Assembly: GCA_958453935.1 (NCBI GenBank)
Contig: CAUDZT010000020.1
Location: forward strand, 1 to 35,692
Source of the DNA: an uncultured Collinsella sp.
GTDB taxonomy: Bacteria > Actinomycetota > Coriobacteriia > Coriobacteriales > Coriobacteriaceae
Length of the DNA: 35,692 nucleotides
Direction of reading: 5' to 3'
The stretch's first letter is position 1. Every line of letters begins with the position of its first letter. Both the position numbers and the translations under genes were made by a program. Positions 16,828-25,267 of the stretch are shown piece by piece. Under the pieces are notes generated by a model, which was not told the origin of the DNA, ran no database searches, and saw only the letters and a program-made list of their open reading frames with translations.

Positions 16828-17667
16828 ATGGGAGCCGTTCACGTTCGCACCCCTAAGAACTTTGTGCTCGAGGATCGCCTGGAGCGCTACGCCGATGCCA
16901 TCGAGACGAGCCCCGAGAGCTATACCGGACATTGGCGTGAAGCATGTACGCCGGCTGGTGGCAAGCCCTTCGCCCGCCTTCACCTGGATCTGGGCTGCGG
17001 CAAAGGCACCTATCTGGTTGAGCGAGCCCACTGCGAACCCGACACTCTCTTTATCGGCATGGACCAGGAGCCCATCTGCATTGCCTATGCCGCCCAGAAG
17101 ATTTGCGAGCAGGAGCTGCCCAATGCGCTTGTGCTGCCCCGAGGCGCCGCATCGCTGCCGCGGCTGTTTGCCGCAGGCGAGCTCGACGCCATAACCATCA
17201 ACTTTCCCACGCCGCAGCCCAAGGCCAAGTACGCCAAAAAACGACTCGTCCATGTCGACCATCTGATGCTCTACCGCCCGCTCTTTTCAGCCGGCGCCAC
17301 CGTCACACTGCGAACCGACAGTAAGCCATTGCGCGACTACGCCCTGGGGCAGTTTGCCACGGCCGGCTACGACACGCTTTGGGTAAGCGACGACGTCCGC
17401 CGCGACCATCCCGAGCATCCCGAGACCGAATACGAATGCCGTACGCGCGAGATGGGTGCCGTCGTCTATGGCATTTGCACCACACCCGGCGCGCAGCCCA
17501 GCAATGAACAGCTCGCGGCGGGCCGCGCGCAGGAGCAAAGCCTTGCCTGCTACCTGCCCGAAAACCTCGATGAGCTCACCTATGTACCTCTGGGCATGGA
17601 AGAGGCCGTCGAGAACTTTAGAAACCGCGCCCGCAAAGGCAAAAAGCGCCTTCCGCAGGAGTCATAG
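16828..17667 (+). CDS. trmB: tRNA (guanine-N7)-methyltransferase TrmB
   Basis: A 279-residue SAM methyltransferase that makes m7G46 in tRNA. Motif I is HLDLGCGKGTYLVERA (about 52-67), then DTLFIGMDQEP. The TrmB signature is ITINFPTPQPKAKYAKKRLVH, equivalent to the usual NFPDPWPKxRHxKRRL with Q in place of W. HVDHLMLYRPLFSAGATVTLRTD follows, as expected of the family. It is about 50 residues longer than usual, with a C-terminal extension rich in charged residues. AAGGAG lies seven bases before the ATG. It is 119 bases after the Trm9-like gene on the same strand. Confidence 0.88.
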   Translation: MGAVHVRTPKNFVLEDRLERYADAIETSPESYTGHWREACTPAGGKPFARLHLDLGCGKGTYLVERAHCEPDTLFIGMDQEPICIAYAAQKICEQELPNALVLPRGAASLPRLFAAGELDAITINFPTPQPKAKYAKKRLVHVDHLMLYRPLFSAGATVTLRTDSKPLRDYALGQFATAGYDTLWVSDDVRRDHPEHPETEYECRTREMGAVVYGICTTPGAQPSNEQLAAGRAQEQSLACYLPENLDELTYVPLGMEEAVENFRNRARKGKKRLPQES

Positions 17668-17732
17668 GGGCTTTTGACAGTCACGTCGCCAGCGAGCAAG
17701 CGCAAATAGGCACCGACGAACGACCCTCAAGC

Positions 17733-17855
17733 CTAAGTGAGTAGACTTTTTAGCAATAGCCAAGCACAACCCGCATAGGAACAAGTAAAACCGCAGGTAA
17801 ATCCCTTACGCAAAAGCCATGTGCTGGCGAAATCGCAAAAAGTCTACTCACTTAG
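17733..17855 (+). repeat. 123-bp palindromic repeat element, copy 1
   Basis: The ends are a perfect 19-base inverted repeat, CTAAGTGAGTAGACTTTTT and its complement. An inner partial stem (GCCAAGCAC with GTGCTGGC) continues the pairing, and the core word CGCAGGTA is at offset 59. Copies at 30948 and 32368 align over the same 123 positions without gaps. It lies between trmB and the Ski2-like helicase. No coding frame; no clear target duplication. The remaining gap (17668-17977) holds the helicase promoter (CATAAT at 17938). Confidence 0.9.
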
Positions 17856-17977
17856 CTCGCGGCCGCACCAAACGGCTAAGCAGAACGCCCATTTCCTGCA
17901 TTTTCTTTCGCGCTGGCACCCCGCGCCGCCGCTACGCCATAATAGTTGGCGGACAAACGGCGAGAGAAAGCAAACAC

Positions 17978-20659
17978 ATGGCACAGACCACGACAGATAC
18001 CGCTGCCAGCACCGTCTCCGGTGCCGGCGCCGCCAGCTCATTCTCGGGCGGCACGGGAACCGAAGCCGAATTCGGCTCGCTCGGCGCGTTCTCCCCCACC
18101 TGGTGGGAGCCCGAGGACGGCAGCGATCCCGAACCGTGGCTCACGCCCGATCAAGCCTTCGAGCGCTTCTTTGAATGGACGAGCGATCGCGGCATTGAGC
18201 TGTGGGATCACCAAGAAGAAGCCCTCATGGACCTGGCCGCCGGCGATCACGTCATTTTAGGCACACCGACCGGATCGGGTAAATCGCTCGTCGCGCTGGG
18301 CATGCTCTTTATGGGCATGGCTCAGGGCAAGCGCTGCTATTACACGGCCCCCATCAAGGCCCTGGTCAGCGAGAAGTTTTTCGACCTTGTACAGGTGCTC
18401 GGCCGTGATAACGTTGGCATGATCACCGGCGACACGCATATCAACACCAAGGCGCCCGTCATCTGCTGCACGGCAGAGATCCTTGCCAACGACGCACTGC
18501 GCGAGGGCGAAGATGCCGATGTTGGCTGCGTCGCCATGGACGAGTTCCACTACTTTGCCGACCCCGACCGCGGCTGGGCCTGGCAGGTACCGCTGCTCAC
18601 CCTGCCTCACACGCAGTTTATGCTCATGAGCGCCACGCTCGGCGATGTCACTGCCATCGCCGCCTCACTCGAGGAGCACACCGGCGCTACCTGCGACTTG
18701 GTCGTCGATGCCCCGCGTCCTGTTCCGCTGAGCTACGACTATGTGACGACCTCCCTCGAGGGCACGGTCGAGCTCGCCATGCGCCGAGGCGAGGCCCCGC
18801 TCTACATCGTGCACTTTAGCCAGGATGCTGCCCTTGCGACGGCACAGTCGCTCGCCAATTTTGGCATCGCCAGCAAGGAGCAGCGCGAGGCCATCAAAGA
18901 AGCGGCAAAGGGAACGAGCTTTTCCACGGCCTTTGGTAAGATTCTCAAACGCCTGCTTGGATGCGGCGTCGGCGTGCACCATGCTGGCATGTTGCCGCGC
19001 TATCGCCTGCTGGTCGAGCGCTTGGCGCAGCAGGGTCTGTTGCCCGTCATCTGCGGCACCGATACGCTCGGCGTCGGCATCAACGTACCCATCCACACCG
19101 TGGTGCTCACCGCGCTCACCAAGTTCGATGGCTACAAGATGCGTCGCCTACGCGCCCGCGAGTTCCACCAGATTGCCGGCCGCGCCGGCCGCTCGGGCTT
19201 CGATACCGAGGGCATGGTGATTGCCGAAGCACCCGAGCACGAGATCGAGAATGCCAAGCTTATGGCCAAGGCGGGCGACGACCCCAAAAAGCTCCGTAAG
19301 ATTAAAAAGAAAAAGGCCCCCGAGGGCTTTGTCTCCTGGAACAAGCAAACCTTTGAACGCCTGATCGAGACGCAGCCCGAGACGCTCAAGCCGCGCCTGC
19401 GCATCACGCACTCTATGGTAATTAGCGTGGTCGAGCAGGGCGGTAACGCCCGCGCCCGCGTGCACGACCTTATCGAGACAAGCCTGCAGACCCCCGAGGA
19501 AAAGGCCAAGCTTGAGGTTCGCGCCGACGAAATCTTCGCCACGCTTATCGATTCCGGCGTCGTCGTGCGTACCGAAGTGCCGCCCGCGCCGGATGCCCCG
19601 GCCGACGCCGCACCGGACATCGACTATGCGCTGACGGTCGATCTGCCCGAGGACTTCGCACTCGACCAGCCGCTCTCGCCGTTTTTGCTTGCCGCGCTGG
19701 AGTTGCTCGATCCCGAGAGCGAGACCTATACCATGGATCTAATCTCAATGGTCGAGGCAACGCTCGAGGATCCCAAGCAGGTGCTGCGCGCACAGGAGCG
19801 CGCCGCACGCGATCGCGCTATGGCCGAGATGAAGGCCGACGACATCGAGTATGAGGAGCGTCTGGAGCGTATTCAGGACGTCACGTACGAAAAACCGCTC
19901 GAGGATTTGCTCGACGCCGCCTTTGACAAGTACTGCCAGGAAGTACCCTGGGCCAACGACTACCAGCTCTCGCCCAAGAGTGTCCTGCGCGACATGCTGG
20001 AAAGCGCGAGTGACTTTAAGGGCTATATCCAAAAGCTCGGCATCGCCCGCTCCGAGGGCATTCTGCTGCGCTACCTAGCCGAGGCCTACCGTTCCCTCGA
20101 TCGCACCGTGCCCATTGAGAAGCGCGATGAGCGCTTGCGTGACATCATTTCGTGGCTCGGCTTTGTGGTGCGCTCGGTCGACTCGAGCTTGGTGGACGAG
20201 TGGGAGAACGCCGGCAACCCGGCAGCCCTCGACGCCGCGCCGCCGCAGGGCATCGACGAGGTCGTGGCGGATCGCCGCGGCTGCACGCTGCTGGTGCGCA
20301 ACGCGCTCTTCCGCCGCGTGACCCTTGCCGCCCGCGAGCACGTGCGCGACCTGGGCGAGCTCGACGACGACTGGGGCATGAGCGAAATCCGTTGGCAAAA
20401 AGCGCTCGATGCCTATCATGAGCAGCACGAGGAGATTCTTACCAACGGCGACGCGCGCTCCTCTGCTATGTTCTCGATCGACGAGAGCGACGAGAAGGCC
20501 GACCACCTATGGCATGTGCACCAGGTCTTTGCCGACGAGGACGGCGACCACGACTTTGGCATCATGGGCGATGTCGATCTGGACGCCACGCAAGACGGCG
20601 GCGAGGTCGTCTTCAAAAACTACCGCGTCGGCTTTATCGAGGACTTGCTCGAGGACTAG
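17978..20659 (+). CDS. Ski2-like DEAD/DEAH-box RNA helicase (DUF3516)
   Basis: An 893-residue superfamily 2 helicase. An open frame continues upstream into the repeat element, but the real start is the ATG at 17978, with GAGAGAAAG upstream and a -10-like CATAAT at 17938. Motifs are: I GTPTGSGKS (95-103), Ia APIKALVSEK, II DEFH (188-191), III LMSATLGD, a Ski2-type GVGVHHAGMLPRYR block, V GTDTLGVGINVP, VI HQIAGRAGRSG. The C-terminal half is the DUF3516 domain seen in actinobacterial helicases of this type. It likely unwinds RNA, perhaps in RNA turnover or ribosome work (family-level inference). It is monocistronic and ends in a bidirectional terminator. Confidence 0.9.
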   Translation: MAQTTTDTAASTVSGAGAASSFSGGTGTEAEFGSLGAFSPTWWEPEDGSDPEPWLTPDQAFERFFEWTSDRGIELWDHQEEALMDLAAGDHVILGTPTGSGKSLVALGMLFMGMAQGKRCYYTAPIKALVSEKFFDLVQVLGRDNVGMITGDTHINTKAPVICCTAEILANDALREGEDADVGCVAMDEFHYFADPDRGWAWQVPLLTLPHTQFMLMSATLGDVTAIAASLEEHTGATCDLVVDAPRPVPLSYDYVTTSLEGTVELAMRRGEAPLYIVHFSQDAALATAQSLANFGIASKEQREAIKEAAKGTSFSTAFGKILKRLLGCGVGVHHAGMLPRYRLLVERLAQQGLLPVICGTDTLGVGINVPIHTVVLTALTKFDGYKMRRLRAREFHQIAGRAGRSGFDTEGMVIAEAPEHEIENAKLMAKAGDDPKKLRKIKKKKAPEGFVSWNKQTFERLIETQPETLKPRLRITHSMVISVVEQGGNARARVHDLIETSLQTPEEKAKLEVRADEIFATLIDSGVVVRTEVPPAPDAPADAAPDIDYALTVDLPEDFALDQPLSPFLLAALELLDPESETYTMDLISMVEATLEDPKQVLRAQERAARDRAMAEMKADDIEYEERLERIQDVTYEKPLEDLLDAAFDKYCQEVPWANDYQLSPKSVLRDMLESASDFKGYIQKLGIARSEGILLRYLAEAYRSLDRTVPIEKRDERLRDIISWLGFVVRSVDSSLVDEWENAGNPAALDAAPPQGIDEVVADRRGCTLLVRNALFRRVTLAAREHVRDLGELDDDWGMSEIRWQKALDAYHEQHEEILTNGDARSSAMFSIDESDEKADHLWHVHQVFADEDGDHDFGIMGDVDLDATQDGGEVVFKNYRVGFIEDLLED

Positions 20660-20681
20660 CCGAACATATTGAAGCGAAACG

Positions 20682-20719
20682 AAGCGGGGCCGCTGGCAAC
20701 GTCGCCGGCGGCCCCGCTT
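20682..20719. terminator. Bidirectional terminator between convergent genes
   Basis: AAGCGGGGCCGC and GCGGCCCCGCTT are perfect 12-base arms with a 14-base loop, followed on the plus strand by TTTA. It separates the helicase gene from the converging DUF2130 gene. Confidence 0.85.
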
Positions 20720-20738
20720 TTACACGATCTGCTATGCC

Positions 20739-22496
20739 CTACTCGGCATCCTCGACCTCATACGAATCTGCCTCGGCCGGATCATCGTTTGTCTCTGGCG
20801 CGGCCTCGCGCGCCTCGTCAAACGCGGCCTTCATGGTTTTGTTGCCCCATGTGAGCTTGCGAATGGTAAGCTCATCAGCTTTGTTGTGGGCCAGGCGCAG
20901 GTTCTCGGTGCTGCGGCGCAGGTCGTCCTTGGTCTTCTCGAGCTGCTTGATGGCGGCATCGATTTCCTTGATCGCCGACTCGAATTGCTTACTCGCCAGG
21001 TTGTAGTTACGCGAGAAGCCATCCTTAAACTTTTCCATCTTGGCTTCGAAGTTCGTAACATCGATATTCTGCTGCTTGTACTCCGCCAACTCCTGCTTAT
21101 AGCGAAGCGAACCCATGGCGGCGTTGCGAAGGAGCGTAATCATGGGAATGAAGAACTGCGGGCGGATCACGTACATCTTCTCATAGCGGTAACTCACGTC
21201 GACGATACCCGCGTTATAGAGGTCACTCTCGGGCTCCAGCAGGGTGCAGAGCACCGCATACTCGCAGCCTTTCTGGCGACGATCGTGATCGAGTTTCTTA
21301 AAGAAATCCTCGTTCTTGTGTTTGGTCGCGGTCTCGTCGTTCTCGTTTTTCATCTCGAACATGATCGAAATGATCTCGTTGCCGCTCTCGTCACACTCGC
21401 GGAAGATAAAGTCGCCCTTGGTACCCTCGGATGCATCGTTATCCTTCTCGAAATACGCGTTGGGAAACGCTGTCATGCGCAGGCGGTTAAACTCGGTCTC
21501 GCAGTGCTGCTCGAGCGACTCGCCCACCATCTTGGTGGACAGGCGGACCTTCATGTCCTTAAGGCGCTCAATCTCTTCATCCTTGTAGCGAATCAGTTCC
21601 TCGTTCGCGCGCTTGGTCTGCGCAAGTTCGAGCTCGTGTGCCGCCTTGGCCTGCTCCTCGCGTGAATCGCGCACCGCCAGCTCACTCGTGAGCTTGGCGC
21701 GGGCCTCGTCACGCTCACGCTCCGCCGCGGCGACCGCCGCCGATAGGTTCATCTTGGCCGTCAGTTCCCGTTCGCGCAGCTGAGCACGCAGACCCTCGGC
21801 CTCCTGCTCGGACTGAGCCTTTGCGACGGAAAACTTCTCCTGAACCTTCGCGCGATAGTCAGCAAGCGTACGTTCGGCCTCGCTGCGAGCGGCCTCGAGC
21901 TCACGCTGCGACTCGGCCGCAGCAGCAGCAAGCGCCATCTCCTGGGCCTTGTCCGCCGCGGCGAGCCTGGCTTGCAGCTCGGCAATCTGGGCATCACGTG
22001 CGGACAGGTCGTTTTGAGCAGCATTGCGTGCCGCTGCCTCGGCAAGCCTGGCTTCATCATCTTTGCGCCCCAACTGCGCACGCAGGTTGTCGATCTCGCG
22101 CTGCAGTTCGGCATTCTCCTTTTGAGCATCGGCGCGGGCCTCAACCGCCGCGCGCTGGCTTGCGCTCTCGCGCTCTGCGGCAGCGCCCTCGAGCTTGGCG
22201 CGTAGCTCGGCAAGCTCGGCATCGCGCTTGGCGACTTCTTGCGCCAGCTGTTGAGCCGCAGCGTTCTTCTGCTCTACGAGCTCAGCGTCGCGCTGAGACT
22301 CTGCCTTTTGCAAGGCAGCCGTCGAACGCGAACGCTCAAGCTCCAGCGCCTGCTCGCCCTCGCGCTGGACCGCCTTCACACGCTCATCAAGATCGCGCGA
22401 GAACTCGGCATCGCGCACCTGTTTGACGATATCTGCATAGCCGGACGCATCGACCTTAAACACTTCGCCGCAATGCGGGCACTTGATCTCGTTCAT
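20739..22496 (-). CDS. DUF2130 coiled-coil protein with nuclease-like domain
   Basis: A 585-residue protein. It begins with a zinc-ribbon-like CPHCGEVF (residues 6-13), followed by a long coiled coil (about 30-330) very rich in Ala, Glu, Gln and Arg. The DUF2130 domain (about 335-510) carries GDFIFREC, then SIMFEMKNE, a D...E-x-K arrangement like that of PD-(D/E)XK nucleases, and later YAVLCTLLEPESDLYNAGI. A second short coiled coil and an acidic tail end the protein. DUF2130 proteins are widespread but of unknown role; a nuclease activity is inference from the motif. GAGGAG lies just before the ATG. It is a single gene convergent with the Ski2-like helicase. Confidence 0.82.
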   Translation of the reverse strand: MNEIKCPHCGEVFKVDASGYADIVKQVRDAEFSRDLDERVKAVQREGEQALELERSRSTAALQKAESQRDAELVEQKNAAAQQLAQEVAKRDAELAELRAKLEGAAAERESASQRAAVEARADAQKENAELQREIDNLRAQLGRKDDEARLAEAAARNAAQNDLSARDAQIAELQARLAAADKAQEMALAAAAAESQRELEAARSEAERTLADYRAKVQEKFSVAKAQSEQEAEGLRAQLRERELTAKMNLSAAVAAAERERDEARAKLTSELAVRDSREEQAKAAHELELAQTKRANEELIRYKDEEIERLKDMKVRLSTKMVGESLEQHCETEFNRLRMTAFPNAYFEKDNDASEGTKGDFIFRECDESGNEIISIMFEMKNENDETATKHKNEDFFKKLDHDRRQKGCEYAVLCTLLEPESDLYNAGIVDVSYRYEKMYVIRPQFFIPMITLLRNAAMGSLRYKQELAEYKQQNIDVTNFEAKMEKFKDGFSRNYNLASKQFESAIKEIDAAIKQLEKTKDDLRRSTENLRLAHNKADELTIRKLTWGNKTMKAAFDEAREAAPETNDDPAEADSYEVEDAE

Positions 22497-22553
22497 GGCA
22501 GCTCCTCGATGGACGCAAATTTAAACCGTCTACACTCTACCGCGCCGCGCGGA

Positions 22554-22589
22554 CAAAAAAGGCGCCGCTGTCATAATGGCAACGGCGCC
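22554..22589 (-). terminator. Terminator after the chbG-like gene
   Basis: GGCGCCG and CGGCGCC are 7-base arms around a 15-base loop. On the minus strand they are followed directly by TTTTTTG (22554-22560). Confidence 0.75.
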
Positions 22590-22592
22590 AGA

Positions 22593-22627
22593 GCCACCAC
22601 AAAGGTGACTGTCCCCTTTGTGGTGGC
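22593..22627. repeat. Short perfect hairpin repeat with CTGTCCC loop
   Basis: GCCACCACAAAGG and CCTTTGTGGTGGC are perfect 13-base arms around TGACTGTCC. It lies between the chbG stop codon and its terminator. Its complement carries GGGGACAG in the loop area, like the hairpin at 8478, so the two may be members of one REP-like family. Confidence 0.6.
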
Positions 22628-22635
22628 TTGGATCC

Positions 22636-23400
22636 TTACAGGTCGCGGTAGTCGATCAGGCGAAGATTGGGTTGAGACTCAAGCCAAGCGCAAAGCTCGG
22701 GGTCGATGAGTGCATCAACTTCCTTGGCACGATCGGTCGTAAGCGAGCTGCTCTCGAGGATAAAACGATCGAGATAGCCCGGATGGCACACAAAGACGAC
22801 CGTCTCGCCGTCCTCCATCTCTCGAACCGCCTGCATAATCGAGTCCTTGGGTTCGTAGCCCGGCTCCATCGAGTGCATCACCATCCGCAGGTCGGTATCT
22901 CCGCAATGCACCACCGCCGTGGGGTCGAAGCTCGCCTTTTGCTCCTTAAGGCCCAGCTCTTGGGCAACCGTCGAGATCGCGCGGTTAAGGTTTTTGCTCA
23001 TGACGGCATGGGCCTCAAAATAATCGGGTTCGCGGCCCACGATCTCGACAAAGCGGTCATGCTGCGCGCGAATCTCGATGCAGGCCTCGTCGAAGTCTAT
23101 CAACTCCTCGCCGCGCTTAAAGTGCTCGCGGAAGGTACGGCTGCTATGGAACTCACCGTTCTCGTTGAGCATGCTCGGAATGAGCGCCGGGTCGGCACAC
23201 GGCTTGCCCAGGCATACGTTGGTATGCTGGCCCACCGCAATGCCGGCATCCGCCACGAGCGACCAGCCGCGCTCAGCTTCGGGCATATTGGGCATCAGGC
23301 CCGCCGAGCGCACCAGGCCCTCATTGATACTGCGGGCAATCCCCAAGTCAACGGCATACGAATAACCAATATCATCGGCACGAATGAGCAATTGCTTCAT
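22636..23400 (-). CDS. ChbG/YdjC-family carbohydrate deacetylase
   Basis: A 254-residue protein from the ATG at 23400 (GGGGG five bases upstream), whose start MKQLLIRADDIGYS matches the YdjC family. Metal-binding residues are visible: D10 in the RADD motif, H59 in GQHTNVCLG and H131 in EAHAVMS. A C-terminal CHPGY block follows. ChbG removes an acetyl group from chitobiose or chitotriose phosphates after PTS uptake. It lies 77 bases downstream of the PTS permease gene on the same strand with only a weak hairpin between, so the two are probably co-transcribed. The sugar could be another N-acetylated oligosaccharide. Confidence 0.82.
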   Translation of the reverse strand: MKQLLIRADDIGYSYAVDLGIARSINEGLVRSAGLMPNMPEAERGWSLVADAGIAVGQHTNVCLGKPCADPALIPSMLNENGEFHSSRTFREHFKRGEELIDFDEACIEIRAQHDRFVEIVGREPDYFEAHAVMSKNLNRAISTVAQELGLKEQKASFDPTAVVHCGDTDLRMVMHSMEPGYEPKDSIMQAVREMEDGETVVFVCHPGYLDRFILESSSLTTDRAKEVDALIDPELCAWLESQPNLRLIDYRDL

Positions 23401-23421
23401 ATTGACCCCCATCTATGGAAA

Positions 23422-23450
23422 GGGGCACTTGAAGTGCAACCAAGTGCCCC
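23422..23450 (-). terminator. Intra-operon hairpin between PTS and chbG genes
   Basis: GGGGCACTT and AAGTGCCCC are perfect 9-base arms with an 11-base loop, followed on the minus strand by only TTT. It may be a leaky terminator or an mRNA-stabilising hairpin that sets the ratio of permease to deacetylase. Confidence 0.5.
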
Positions 23451-23477
23451 AGGCAATTATCTTACCGAACAGACGCT

Positions 23478-24926
23478 TTAGGCCTTGGCGGCGGCAGCGT
23501 CCTCATCGAGCTGCTCTTTGGTGAAACCAAAGAGATAAGCGATGGCGGCGGCGGAAACAAACGCGGCACCCGATGCAATGCACCCCCATACGAGATTGGC
23601 AGTTCCGCCGGCAACATATCCGGTGATACCCAGAATATTCGTCGCGCCCAAAACATACGTCGTCACATTGGTAAGAGCCGCGATCAGGCCGCCGATAGCG
23701 CCGCCGGCAACCATGGCACCCAAGCAGCGGGTGTACTTAAAGCCGCAGCCATACAGCGCGGGCTCCGTCACGCCGCCGACAATGCCGGAGAGCGAGAAAC
23801 CAAGCATGGCACCCTTTTCGTCAGTCTCCTTAAGGCGCAGGAAGGCGCCGAAGGCCATGCCCCACGTAGCGAACTGAGCGATAGCGCCCGCGACCATGAC
23901 GCAGGAGTCAGAGCCCATGGTGAGCAGCTGCACAATGCCAAGGGTAAGCAGGACCTGGTGCATACCGGTCATAACCAGGAACTCCCAAAGCGCGGCAATG
24001 GCAACGAGGGAGATGACCGTGACGATACCGCCGGTGTTGCCGAGGCCGAACATAAAGTTACCAACCGCGTTGCCCAAGATAGAGCCAATCGGAGCCAGCG
24101 CGCACAGCGAAACGGGAATCATGACGGCCAGAGTACACACGGGCACAAACACCGTAGAGAGCATGTCGGGAATGATCTTCTTCATGAACTTCTCAACGAC
24201 CATGAGTACCGGCATGGACAGAACCATGGGGAGAACGGTGCAGGAATAGTTGTTCAGCTGAGCCGGCAGCACACCATAAATCATCGTGGTCGTAGCACCC
24301 GAATCCGCCGCAGCGTTGACCAGCGTCATGAACTCGGGAGCAATAAGCACGCCGCCGAGCATCATGCCGAGCGGCTGGCTGCAGCCAAGCTGCTTTGCGG
24401 CAGCCCAACCCAGATAAACAGGAAGGAAATAATAGCCGGCGTTGTAAATCCAGTTGTAGAAGAAGTTATAGATGTCGGAATCGGCAGACCAGATACCGAG
24501 CATGCCGTCGCCGCAAAGCACGGCAATGGTACGGAACATGGCGGCGCCCATGATGATGGGGATCGTCATAACCATTGTCTTGGACAGGTAGTTGAGGGTC
24601 TTCTTGCCCGCAGTCTTGAGCGTCAGCGGCTCCTTGGCGCTCGCATCGAGGTTCTCTGCGATTGCGCCCTCGCCCTTCACGCCGAGCTTGAGAGCGGCGT
24701 CATAGACCTTCGGCACGTTCTGGCCAATGATGACCTGATACTGGCCGCCAGACCACTGTGCGCCCAGCACGCCCTTGATCTTCTTCACTTCATCGTCAGT
24801 GGGAATGGACTGATCCTTGAGGTTCAGACGCAGGCGGGTCATGCAGTGCGTCGCGTTCGTCACATTGGAGGCGCCGCCGACGGCAGCGAGCACGTCCTCA
24901 GCAATCTTCTTGTTATCGACAGCCAT
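23478..24926 (-). CDS. PTS transporter subunit EIIBC, beta-glucoside family
   Basis: A 482-residue sugar permease. I use the ATG at 24926, which has GAAGGGA seven bases upstream; a TTG at 24947 lacks a site. The N-terminal EIIB domain (1-85) has the phosphorylated cysteine C28 in NATHCMTRLRL. The EIIC domain (about 105-475) has ten or so membrane segments, with MTGMHQVLL and the GGVTEPALYG loop. No EIIA domain follows, so phosphate must come from a separate EIIA. The leader carries an antiterminator target and overlapping terminator, and the LicT-type regulator gene is next upstream. With ChbG downstream, a chitobiose-like or aryl-beta-glucoside substrate is likely. Confidence 0.9.
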   Translation of the reverse strand: MAVDNKKIAEDVLAAVGGASNVTNATHCMTRLRLNLKDQSIPTDDEVKKIKGVLGAQWSGGQYQVIIGQNVPKVYDAALKLGVKGEGAIAENLDASAKEPLTLKTAGKKTLNYLSKTMVMTIPIIMGAAMFRTIAVLCGDGMLGIWSADSDIYNFFYNWIYNAGYYFLPVYLGWAAAKQLGCSQPLGMMLGGVLIAPEFMTLVNAAADSGATTTMIYGVLPAQLNNYSCTVLPMVLSMPVLMVVEKFMKKIIPDMLSTVFVPVCTLAVMIPVSLCALAPIGSILGNAVGNFMFGLGNTGGIVTVISLVAIAALWEFLVMTGMHQVLLTLGIVQLLTMGSDSCVMVAGAIAQFATWGMAFGAFLRLKETDEKGAMLGFSLSGIVGGVTEPALYGCGFKYTRCLGAMVAGGAIGGLIAALTNVTTYVLGATNILGITGYVAGGTANLVWGCIASGAAFVSAAAIAYLFGFTKEQLDEDAAAAKA

Positions 24927-25065
24927 GTCGAATCCCTTCTCTTCCAACTAAAGGCTCGTGGGGCTTCATGGCACCAAGACACACGATTCCGCTCGCGCCT
25001 GCGCAGCGCGCGATGCCCGTTGGCAAGAGATTTCATTGCATGTGATTCCCGGGTGGATCGACATG

Positions 25066-25155
25066 AAAAAAGCCCCGCGCACAACCGACAGAGACCCAAT
25101 AATGGTCTCGACAGAATCGGTAGTGCCTCTCGGAGCTGCGCCGTGAGTAACACCC
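25066..25155 (-). promoter_or_regulatory. RAT antiterminator with overlapping terminator in the PTS leader
   Basis: On the minus strand, 25155-25119 reads GGGTGTTACTC, an extended GC-rich loop, then GAGAGGCACTACC. This matches the LicT/SacY RNA target outline (GG..TGTTACT...AGGCA..ACC) with a longer apical stem. Its 3' end overlaps a hairpin at 25121-25084 (ACCGA...GAGACC, ATTATT, GGTCTC...TCGGT), and a run of six T lies further on at 25071-25066. Binding of the LicT protein would stop the terminator from forming. The T-run is about 12 bases after the hairpin, which is loose for a classical terminator. The rest of the 341-base leader has no gene. Confidence 0.6.
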
Positions 25156-25267
25156 AACACACGACGAGTATATGCGGCAGATGCGTTCGTTGCGGCTCAG
25201 ATTACCGACGAACGGTAGCAAACGACCCGCGAACGGTCGCCATGACGGAAAGGAAATACCAGAGAGC

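Noticed and set aside
17819..17977. 53-codon N-terminal extension of the Ski2-like helicase
   Set aside because: It starts inside the repeat element and has no ribosome site; the ATG at 17978 does.
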